NCBI GenBank assembly: GCA_964551525.1
Contig: CAZKCH010000013.1
Span: 1 to 12,509 of the forward strand
Direction: 5' to 3'
DNA from: GWA2-46-15 sp964551525
GTDB lineage: Bacteria > Patescibacteriota > Minisyncoccia > Minisyncoccales > GWA2-46-15
DNA length: 12,509 bases
In this document: positions 6,402-11,882 of the stretch, in pieces
How the letters are laid out: each line of letters begins with the position of its first letter
How positions within the stretch are numbered: position 1 is the stretch's first letter
The notes under the pieces: generated by a model
The model's database searches: none
What the model was told of the DNA's origin: nothing
The model's input: the letters and a program-made list of their open reading frames with translations, nothing else
Program-made: the position numbers and the translations under genes

Positions 6402-7208
6402 ATGATACCTTTACTCGCCAAGCCAAAAATCGTTTCCGAAAAAGATAACCGCGCCGTTTTTGAAATCGAATCACTCTATCCGGGATACGGCGTCACCGTC
6501 GGCAATAGCTTGCGGAGAGTGCTTTTGTCGTCTTTGCCCGGTGCCGCGATTGTCAAAATGAAAGTGAGGGGCAGCAGCGGCGAAGCGCCCCATGAGTTTT
6601 CTACTCTGCCCGGGATTTACGAAGACGTGATTCAGATCATGCTTAACTTAAAGAAGTTAAGGTTTAAAATGTTTTCTGACGAGCCGCAAAAAGCGACTTT
6701 GAAAATTAAAGGCGAACAAGAGGCCTTGGGTAAGGATTTTATCCTGCCTTCGCAATTGGAATTGGTCAATAAAGATGACCACGTTGCCACTTTAACTGAT
6801 AAGAAGGCGGAACTGGAAATTGAAATTGAAGTGCAAAAAGGCATTGGTTATGTTCCTCGGGAACAGCGAAAAAGGGACAAATTAGCCATCGGTGAAATTT
6901 TAGTTGACGCGATTTTTGGACCGGTGAAGAAAGTTGGTTTTCAAGTGGAGAATATGCGCGTCGGCGAAAGGACTGATTATGACCGGTTATTGCTTGATAT
7001 CCAGACCGACGGTACTATTTCCCCCTCAATGGCCCTGACTCAAGCGGCCAGGATTTTAGTGGATCATTTTTCTTTAGTGGAACAAAGTTTTCCCGAAGAG
7101 GAAAAAAAGCCGATTGAGAAGGAAAAAGTTAAAAAACAGAAGCCAGTGGCAAAGAAAAAACCGTCAGCGAAAAAACCTGCGAAAAAAGCAAAAAAGGGCA
7201 AGAAATAA
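6402..7208 (+). CDS. rpoA: RNA polymerase alpha subunit, N-terminal domain with lysine-rich tail and no alpha-CTD
   Basis: Alpha dimerises through its N-terminal domain to nucleate RNA polymerase assembly. That domain is intact: SLYPGYGVTVGNSLRRVLLS near the start, the AIVKMKVRGSSGEAPHEFST segment, GYVPREQRKRDKLAIGEILV, and TDGTISPSMALTQAARILVD closing the domain near residue 222. The protein has 268 residues against about 315-330 in most bacteria. The helix-hairpin-helix alpha-CTD, which contacts UP elements and class I activators, is absent. Residues 232-268 are instead a disordered-looking tail with 18 lysines in 37 positions plus Pro and Ala (KKKPSAKKPAKKAKKGKK). rplQ starts 9 bases after the stop, so the CTD is not hidden in another frame. 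The gene sits in the usual place between rpsD and rplQ. Confidence 0.95.
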   Translation: MIPLLAKPKIVSEKDNRAVFEIESLYPGYGVTVGNSLRRVLLSSLPGAAIVKMKVRGSSGEAPHEFSTLPGIYEDVIQIMLNLKKLRFKMFSDEPQKATLKIKGEQEALGKDFILPSQLELVNKDDHVATLTDKKAELEIEIEVQKGIGYVPREQRKRDKLAIGEILVDAIFGPVKKVGFQVENMRVGERTDYDRLLLDIQTDGTISPSMALTQAARILVDHFSLVEQSFPEEEKKPIEKEKVKKQKPVAKKKPSAKKPAKKAKKGKK

Positions 7209-7217
7209 TTAATTTTC

Positions 7218-7568
7218 ATGAATAAGCAAAAGAAAGGCAGAAAACTTTCAAGAAAAAGAGATCAGCGCCGGGCGCTTTTAAAAATCATGGCGGCGAATTT
7301 GATTTTGCAGGAAAGAATAAAAACCACTTTAGCCAAAGCCAAAGAAACGGCCGTCTTTGCAGAAAAGGCGATTACCAAAGCCAAGAAAGCGGATTTGAAT
7401 TCTATTAAGGCCTTGAGCCGGATTTTCCCGGAAAAAGCAGTGAAAAAGCTAATTAAGGAATTAGGGCCGAGATATCAGTCCCGGCCGGGCGGCTATACCA
7501 GAATTTTAAAATTAGGTCGAAGAGTCGGCGATGCCAGCCCCGTGGTAATTATTGAATTAGTTAAGTAA
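7218..7568 (+). CDS. rplQ: 50S ribosomal protein bL17
   Basis: bL17 is a large-subunit protein near the polypeptide exit tunnel. The 116-residue product has the family start (RKLSRKRDQRRALLKIMA), the basic helix ERIKTTLAKAKE, and the conserved C-terminal strand GGYTRILKLGRRVGDASPVV ending IIELV. This is close to the usual length of about 116-127. It lies directly after rpoA, as in nearly all bacteria, and ends 3 bases before rplM with no terminator between. The EcfA/TruA genes that sometimes separate rplQ from rplM in Gram-positives are absent. Confidence 0.97.
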   Translation: MNKQKKGRKLSRKRDQRRALLKIMAANLILQERIKTTLAKAKETAVFAEKAITKAKKADLNSIKALSRIFPEKAVKKLIKELGPRYQSRPGGYTRILKLGRRVGDASPVVIIELVK

Positions 7569-7571
7569 TCT

Positions 7572-7919
7572 ATGGCAACTTACAATATTGATGCAAAGGA
7601 GAGAATTTTAGGGCGGTTAGCCACCGAGATCGTTTTGTTATTGCGGGGGAAAGATTCGCCTGATTTTGCGCCGAATAAAAATCCCGGCAATGTGGTAATG
7701 ATTGAAAATGCGGACAAAATCGCTTTCAGCGGCAAAAAATTTTCCCAGAACAAATATTTTTCTCATTCCGGTTATGCTCGGGGCGAGCGATACCGGTCGC
7801 TGAAAGACACTTTTGCTAAAATGCCGGAAGAAGTTCTACGCCGTGCTGTTCTGGGCATGTTGCCTCATAATCGGTTAAGTCAGCAGTTGATTAAGAATTT
7901 GAAATTTAAGAAAAATTAA
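7572..7919 (+). CDS. rplM: 50S ribosomal protein uL13, shortened
   Basis: uL13 is an early assembly protein of the large subunit. Recognisable parts are AKERILGRLATEIVLLLRGK, IENADKIAFSGKK, YFSHSGYARGERYRSLKDTF and AVLGMLPHNRLSQQLIKNLK. At 115 residues it is well below the usual 140-150. It lacks the N-terminal strand before the DA(x)4-LGRLAT region and the last 15-20 residues after the RKLKVY-equivalent. Its TAA overlaps the rpsI ATG by one base (TAATG at 7917-7921), so the short C-terminus is not a frameshift artefact but a genuine trim coupled to the next gene. Confidence 0.95.
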   Translation: MATYNIDAKERILGRLATEIVLLLRGKDSPDFAPNKNPGNVVMIENADKIAFSGKKFSQNKYFSHSGYARGERYRSLKDTFAKMPEEVLRRAVLGMLPHNRLSQQLIKNLKFKKN

Positions 7920-8395
7920 TGATTAAAGAAAAAGCAAAAACAGCAGTGAAGAAAAAACCTCTGCCCAAGAAGCCCGCGGTTATTAAAATTGAAAAAAAAC
8001 CGGTCTTTAAATATTTTGAAGGCACGGGCCGGCGCAAAACCGCCATTGCCCGCGTCCGCCTTTTCCCCGGAGAACAAAGCGCGTTTTTGATTAATAATAA
8101 GGATTATCAGCAATATTTTCCCACGGCTTTATTGAGCCAGATGGCCAAGGCCAGTTTGGAAGCAATTGCGTATCAGGGGGAAATGGCAGTCAGGGCCTTG
8201 GTCAAAGGCGGCGGCGTTTCCGCTCAAGCCGAGGCGGTCCGTTTGGGCATCAGCCGGGCCTTCTTAAAGTTTTTACCCGAGAGCGACAAACAATTGAAAA
8301 AACTGGGTTATTTGACCCGCGATCCGCGCATGAGAGAGAGGAAAAAACCCGGATTGAAGAGAGCGCGCAAAGCGCCTCAGTGGCAGAAGCGTTAA
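7919..8395 (+). CDS. rpsI: 30S ribosomal protein uS9 with Lys/Pro-rich N-terminal extension
   Basis: uS9 lies in the 30S head, and its C-terminal tail reaches the P-site tRNA. The conserved core begins at about residue 33 (YFEGTGRRKTAIARVRL) and includes VKGGGVSAQAEAVRLGISRA and the universal tail RKKPGLKRARKAPQWQKR, ending in the invariant KR. At 158 residues it exceeds the usual 130. The extra residues are a basic leader (KAKTAVKKKPLPKKPAV) similar in composition to the tail of RpoA in this window. It is translationally coupled to rplM and is the last ribosomal gene of the cluster. Confidence 0.96.
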   Translation: MIKEKAKTAVKKKPLPKKPAVIKIEKKPVFKYFEGTGRRKTAIARVRLFPGEQSAFLINNKDYQQYFPTALLSQMAKASLEAIAYQGEMAVRALVKGGGVSAQAEAVRLGISRAFLKFLPESDKQLKKLGYLTRDPRMRERKKPGLKRARKAPQWQKR

Positions 8396-8400
8396 AATAA

Positions 8401-8457
8401 CTAGCGTCTAGTGAATTAGCGTCTAGCGTCTAGCAACTAGACGCTAGTCCCTAGACC
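8401..8457 (+). repeat. CTAGNNN heptad repeat array, eight units
   Basis: CTAG (once TTAG) starts at 8401, 8408, 8416, 8423, 8430, 8437, 8444 and 8451, a spacing of 7 bases throughout except for one 8. The variable triplets are CGT, TGA, CGT, CGT, CAA, ACG, TCC and ACC. Two weaker units (CTAAATA, ACTAAAA) continue up to the next ATG. The array fills the gap between rpsI and the small gene at 8471. It has the same period as the TTAGAAA repeat before rpoA. Confidence 0.75.
8423..8447 (+). other. Perfect 11-bp hairpin inside the heptad array
   Basis: CTAGCGTCTAG (8423-8433) and CTAGACGCTAG (8437-8447) are exact reverse complements separated by CAA. The RNA could form a stable hairpin just after the ribosomal cluster. 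No T-run follows, so it is not a standard intrinsic terminator. It might slow polymerase, protect the 3' end of the rpsI transcript, or act at the DNA level. It arises from heptad units in opposite orientation. Confidence 0.6.
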
Positions 8458-8470
8458 CTAAATAACTAAA

Positions 8471-8644
8471 ATGGTTGGTCCCATCCTCGCCATCGTCGGA
8501 TTCTTTATCTGCATTTTCGCAAGCTATTTTGTCTGTAAAACCAAGGCCGAGTGCGATTCGGCCGGCTGGGGCATGGGCGTGATCTTGGGCATTTTTGCTT
8601 TCGGCGTTTTTGTTTATCTGGTGCGCAATTTCATTAAAATTTAA
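8471..8644 (+). CDS. Small two-helix membrane protein, 57 residues
   Basis: An ATG-initiated frame of 57 residues ends TAA at 8642-8644. It has two hydrophobic helices: about residues 4-21 (PILAIVGFFICIFASYFV) and about 35-52 (MGVILGIFAFGVFVYLVR). They are joined by a short polar loop KTKAECDSAGW with Cys28, and another Cys lies at position 22. I do not recognise a family. Coding status is supported by the clean two-helix pattern, by a stop only 3 bases before the next ATG, and by the GC-rich third positions typical of the neighbouring genes. It may be cotranscribed with the Cas4-like nuclease behind it. Function is unknown; a small membrane partner or an unrelated conserved CPR peptide are both possible. 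Confidence 0.65.
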   Translation: MVGPILAIVGFFICIFASYFVCKTKAECDSAGWGMGVILGIFAFGVFVYLVRNFIKI

Positions 8645-8647
8645 CTC

Positions 8648-9325
8648 ATGCTTAAGGAGCTGATCGATCAATTCTACTTAGATCGGGAGAGAGGCAAAAC
8701 GAAAGAGCAGATCAAGTTTTACATCACTGACGCCGGCAAATGCCACCGGGCAGTTTTTTTTAAATTAAAAAAAGCGCCTAAGGAAGAAATGGAGGCCCGG
8801 ATTTTGCGTCTTTTTGAGCACGGCGATTATATTCACCGTCTGATTTCCACCACTCTTTTTAGTTTGGGTTTGATCCGGGCGTCAGAAATCAATATTCCGC
8901 CTCAAGACCTTATTTCCGGCCGGGCTGATGCGATTTTAAGCATTGGCAACGATCTTTATGTTTTGGACATCAAGAGCATTAACAGTTATATTTTTAAAAC
9001 CCTTTTCCAGCCCAAAGAAGAAAACCTTTGCCAGATTCAGCTTTATCTCCATTTCTTCAACATCAAGAAGGGAGTGCTTCTTTACGTTAATAAAGACACC
9101 CAAGAATTAAAAGAGTTTTTTGTTGATTATAATCCGGATTTTGCCGACCAGCTTTTAAAGGATTTGGCGGCGCTCAAGACCAAAGTTGATAAAAACATTG
9201 TTCCCAGCCGGCTTTTAGATTTTCCCGAGAATAAAGAATGCCAGTTTTGCCAATTTAAAGACATTTGCCGGTTGGCTGATGCCGGAGAAACGAGCTGGCT
9301 GAATTTCAAAAAGAAATTGAGTTAA
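8648..9325 (+). CDS. Cas4/RecB-like PD-(D/E)XK nuclease with predicted Fe-S cluster
   Basis: The 225-residue product has the RecB-type nuclease layout: His63 in GDYIH, Asp94 in SGRADAIL, then Asp107-Ile-Lys109 in LYVLDIKS as the D-x-K metal site, and a QIQLYLHFF helix (about 128-136) with the Q-x3-Y feature of this clade. Cysteines at 32 (GKCHR), 198, 201 and 207 (CQFCQFKDIC) match the one N-terminal plus three C-terminal arrangement that binds a 4Fe-4S cluster in Cas4 and AddB. Such enzymes are DNA exonucleases or endonucleases in repair, recombination or CRISPR spacer processing. Neither Cas1 nor an array is present, so a repair or stand-alone role is more likely. It lies 3 bases after the small membrane gene and overlaps the convergent PEGA gene at the shared stop bases TTAA (9322-9325). 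Confidence 0.82.
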   Translation: MLKELIDQFYLDRERGKTKEQIKFYITDAGKCHRAVFFKLKKAPKEEMEARILRLFEHGDYIHRLISTTLFSLGLIRASEINIPPQDLISGRADAILSIGNDLYVLDIKSINSYIFKTLFQPKEENLCQIQLYLHFFNIKKGVLLYVNKDTQELKEFFVDYNPDFADQLLKDLAALKTKVDKNIVPSRLLDFPENKECQFCQFKDICRLADAGETSWLNFKKKLS

Positions 9326-10722
9326 GGCAGAATCGGCAGAGAGACGAGGAAGTTGGTTTCGGTTAAGACCGAGATCTTTTTATTATCTTTGTTGAAAAAA
9401 ATGCTTTTTATTTCCGGCAATTCAGCCAGACCGAAGATATTGGGCAAGGGCCGGTCGTCTGTTTCCGTTGTTTTAATCTGATTCCCGTTAATAAAAATTA
9501 AGTGGTTGGCATTTAGCCAAGCAAGCTGAGTGATGTTGCCGCCAAGCTCTGTCAGTTGGCTTTTCTCGCCCGCGATTTTAGCCGGTTGGTCAGCTCGTTC
9601 TTCAAGAAAGTAAAGCCAGATCTGACTGTTTTTTGAAAAAGCGATTTTTTTGTTGTCCGGGCAAATTTGCCATTCGCCAAACAAAGGAATGATTTCTTCA
9701 AAAGCGCTTGTTCTCTCGTTTAATAAAAAAAGCTTGTTGCCTTCACTAAGGAAGAAATTAGCTTTATTTATTTTCAGTTCGTAGCCGGTTTCTTCTTTTA
9801 TTGCCAGGGCGGCAGTCGTGTTTATTTTCTGTTCGGTGACGGTTCCGGAAAAGTCGGTTTTATAAACAAAGCCGTTTGTTTTTAAAACATAGAGATCGTT
9901 ATTGTCGATGGCAAAGGCAATGGTTGAGGAAGCGATCGGTCGGCTTTGTCTTGAAGCGATCTCGTTTAGAATAATGTTTCCTTGTTCAAGAGTAAAAAAA
10001 CGGTCGGTATTGTTGGGGTCAAACATAATTTTTTCCGGACTAAAGTCAGCGGTTGGGTTTAAAACAAGCGGCTTAATCGGCGTTTTGGCCGGATCAATGA
10101 GAATAAATTTTTGTTGTTCTAAAACGGCAATGTCTAAGACGAATTTTTGCGAATCCGTCAGCCAAGAAACGCTATTAATGGCATTGGCGGCTTTTCTGTA
10201 AATCTCTTTTTCTTTGATGATAATCCGTTCCAGGTTGTTTTCGGTTTCCAAAAGGGTGAGATAATATCCTTGATTATCCCTTTTTTGCAGTAGAATTTTT
10301 TTATTGTCCGGCGAGGGGAAGATATTGACGACGTCTCGGGAAACATTTTCAAAACCCATCTCTTCAGGGAAAAGAAGGATATTTTTCACTTCCGTGACGG
10401 CCATGGGCTTGATTTCCAGTTGTTTCTTCCAATCAAGATAGCCGTCCTTTTTTACCTCGATCAGATAGCTTCCCGGTAAAAGGTTTTCAATTAAGACCGA
10501 GCTGATGAATAATGAGGACGACGCTTTTTCTTTCAAAACCCCGTTTAAAAAAATATCACTGCCTTTGGGCAAGATTTTCAGGTAAAAAGCGCCGGTTTTC
10601 GTGATTTTCCAGGTTTTTAAATCAAGCCGGTAACCCTGGGCGTAAAAAACCACCGAGGGGGCGATGATCAGGAAAGCAAGGAGAAAAAAAACAGAGATGG
10701 CCGTCCGCGTTTTCTTAGTCAT
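9322..10722 (-). CDS. PEGA-domain protein with beta-propeller-like repeats, membrane anchored
   Basis: The product has 466 residues. Residues 9-30 form a single N-terminal membrane segment or uncleaved signal anchor (SVFFLLAFLIIAPSVVFYAQ). Residues about 43-106 look like a PEGA domain, a surface beta-fold: FYLKILPKGSDIFLNGVLKE, then LLPGSYLIEVKKDGYLDWKK. The rest has repeated short strands with Pro-Asp-Asn-Lys-Lys turns (FPSPDNKKILLQK, CPDNKKIAFSKNSQIWLYF, FNKDNKKISVL) typical of WD40/TolB-like propeller blades. The body is probably outside the membrane. Such proteins are frequent in CPR genomes and have no established role; binding of envelope polymers or proteins is a guess. The gene is convergent with the nuclease gene and divergent from mreB. 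Confidence 0.75.
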   Translation of the reverse strand: MTKKTRTAISVFFLLAFLIIAPSVVFYAQGYRLDLKTWKITKTGAFYLKILPKGSDIFLNGVLKEKASSSLFISSVLIENLLPGSYLIEVKKDGYLDWKKQLEIKPMAVTEVKNILLFPEEMGFENVSRDVVNIFPSPDNKKILLQKRDNQGYYLTLLETENNLERIIIKEKEIYRKAANAINSVSWLTDSQKFVLDIAVLEQQKFILIDPAKTPIKPLVLNPTADFSPEKIMFDPNNTDRFFTLEQGNIILNEIASRQSRPIASSTIAFAIDNNDLYVLKTNGFVYKTDFSGTVTEQKINTTAALAIKEETGYELKINKANFFLSEGNKLFLLNERTSAFEEIIPLFGEWQICPDNKKIAFSKNSQIWLYFLEERADQPAKIAGEKSQLTELGGNITQLAWLNANHLIFINGNQIKTTETDDRPLPNIFGLAELPEIKSIFFNKDNKKISVLTETNFLVSLPILP

Positions 10723-10728
10723 ATAAAT

Positions 10729-10734
10729 ATTTTA
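10729..10734 (-). promoter_or_regulatory. Possible -10 box for the PEGA gene (minus strand)
   Basis: On the minus strand TAAAAT ends six bases before the ATG at 10722, so transcription would start on or next to the start codon, as predicted for mreB. The -35 candidate with a 17-base spacer is only TTTTAT, so this is a weak call supported mainly by geometry. Confidence 0.35.
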
Positions 10735-10776
10735 GCATAAAAATCAAGTCCATAAAAGATTGGGATTTTTGGGCCT

Positions 10777-10818
10777 CGTGACATAAATGATGAACGACCG
10801 CACTTTGTTTATGTCACG
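10777..10818. promoter_or_regulatory. Perfect 11-bp inverted repeat in the mreB / PEGA divergent region
   Basis: CGTGACATAAA (10777-10787) and TTTATGTCACG (10808-10818) are exact reverse complements separated by 20 bases. The half-site centres are 31 bases apart, about three helical turns, so both would lie on the same face of the DNA. The right arm ends 8 bases before the mreB -35 box. It could be a dimeric or paired-site regulator target or, less likely, an RNA or cruciform hairpin. No T-run follows. Confidence 0.6.
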
Positions 10819-10826
10819 TTAACCCT

Positions 10827-10855
10827 TTGACGCCAAGCTCATTTTTGGATAGAAT
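10827..10855 (+). promoter_or_regulatory. Near-consensus promoter of mreB with start site at the ATG
   Basis: TTGACG (10827-10832) and TAGAAT (10850-10855) are spaced by exactly 17 bases. The expected start site, about 7 bases after the -10 box, is 10861-10863, and the mreB ATG is at 10863. The transcript would therefore have no 5' leader or at most one or two bases. A TTG start inside the -35 box (10827) is excluded by this promoter. Confidence 0.7.
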
Positions 10856-10862
10856 ACATTAT

Positions 10863-11873
10863 ATGTTTTTAGCAAGAAAAATTGGTATTGATTTGGGCAC
10901 CTGTAATTCGGTGGTTTTTGCTCCGCCTAAGGGCGTGATTTTACAAGAGCCGTCAGTGGTGGCGGTCTCGCTTTTGGAGAACAGGATTTTGGCCGTCGGC
11001 CAGGAAGCCAAAGAGATGCTGGGCAAAACGCCGGATACGCTCAAGGTTTACCGGCCACTCAAAGAAGGGGTGATTGCTGATTTCCGAGTGACTCAAGCCA
11101 TGCTCCGTTATTTCATTGAAAAGACCAGCCGCTTGAATCGTTTTTTCAAACCGGAATTGATCATCGGCGTGCCGGCCGGCATCACTTCAACGGAAAAAAG
11201 AGCCGTCATTGAAGCGGGTATGAATGCCGGCGCTAAAGCCGTTTATGTTGCCAAAGAGCCGATTCTGGCCGCCATTGGCGCGGGTATTCCCATTAATGCT
11301 TCTTCGGGCCGGATGATTATTGATATCGGCGGCGGCACTTCAGAAATGGCGGTCATTTCTTTGGGCGGTATTGTTAATTGGGGATCAATCAGGGTGGCGG
11401 GGGATAAAATTGACGCCGCTATTGCTAATTACATCAAAGAAAAGCATAATTTGGCCATTGGCGAGCAGACCGCAGAAGAAATAAAAATAAACATTGGTAC
11501 GGCCTTGCCGGATAAAGAAGAAAAAGTGTTGCAGATCAGGGGCCGGGATCTGATTTTGGGATTGCCTAAAACGATTAAAATAACGTCTAATGAAGTTTGC
11601 CTCGCCATCACCGATGTTCTAATGGAAATTGTCCAGACCGCCAAACAGGTTTTGCGCGATACGCCGCCGGAGCTTTCCGCTGACGTTATTGACCAGGGGA
11701 TTACGCTTTCGGGCGGGGGCGCGCTTTTGCGGAATTTCAGCCGTTTGATTGAAAAGTCCATTGGCGTGCCTTGTTTTGTCGCCGACGAACCTTTGCTTTG
11801 CGTTGCTAAGGGTACGGGCGTAGTCGCCGAGAACTTAGAGGTTTACAAAAAGAGTTTGATGGCAAAGAAATAA
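10863..11873 (+). CDS. mreB: Rod shape-determining protein MreB (actin-like)
   Basis: MreB polymerises on the inner face of the membrane and organises lateral cell-wall synthesis. The 336-residue product shows the actin-fold nucleotide motifs: phosphate 1 GIDLGTCNS (residues 8-16; many MreB have GTANT), phosphate 2 IIDIGGGTSEMAVISLGGIV, and the adenosine motif ITLSGGGALLRNF, with the family segment IGVPAGITSTEKRAVIEAG between. The start at ATG 10863 gives the short membrane-binding hydrophobic N-terminus MFLARKIGID. A TTG 36 bases upstream would add 12 residues encoded by the promoter itself and is rejected. mreC and mreD do not follow: holB begins 9 bases after the stop, so mreB appears cotranscribed with a replication gene. 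Confidence 0.96.
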   Translation: MFLARKIGIDLGTCNSVVFAPPKGVILQEPSVVAVSLLENRILAVGQEAKEMLGKTPDTLKVYRPLKEGVIADFRVTQAMLRYFIEKTSRLNRFFKPELIIGVPAGITSTEKRAVIEAGMNAGAKAVYVAKEPILAAIGAGIPINASSGRMIIDIGGGTSEMAVISLGGIVNWGSIRVAGDKIDAAIANYIKEKHNLAIGEQTAEEIKINIGTALPDKEEKVLQIRGRDLILGLPKTIKITSNEVCLAITDVLMEIVQTAKQVLRDTPPELSADVIDQGITLSGGGALLRNFSRLIEKSIGVPCFVADEPLLCVAKGTGVVAENLEVYKKSLMAKK

Positions 11874-11882
11874 TTTAGTGTC

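Noticed and set aside
7195..7230. Frameshift hiding the RNA polymerase alpha-CTD
   Set aside because: rplQ begins 9 bases after the rpoA stop and is intact, so no CTD-coding sequence can lie downstream.
8423..8447. Intrinsic terminator for the ribosomal cluster
   Set aside because: The stem is perfect, but it is followed by TCCCTAGACC rather than a T-run, so it is listed as a hairpin of unknown role.
9902..10201. Plus-strand open frame of 99 codons inside the PEGA gene, and other antisense frames over alaS, rpsK and mreB
   Set aside because: They are shadows of well-supported genes in other frames, have no recognisable motifs, and lack promoters or independent codon patterns.
10827..10862. 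TTG-initiated 12-residue extension of MreB
   Set aside because: The codons coincide with a 17-spaced TTGACG/TAGAAT promoter, and MreB proteins start just before the (K/R)xGIDLGT motif.
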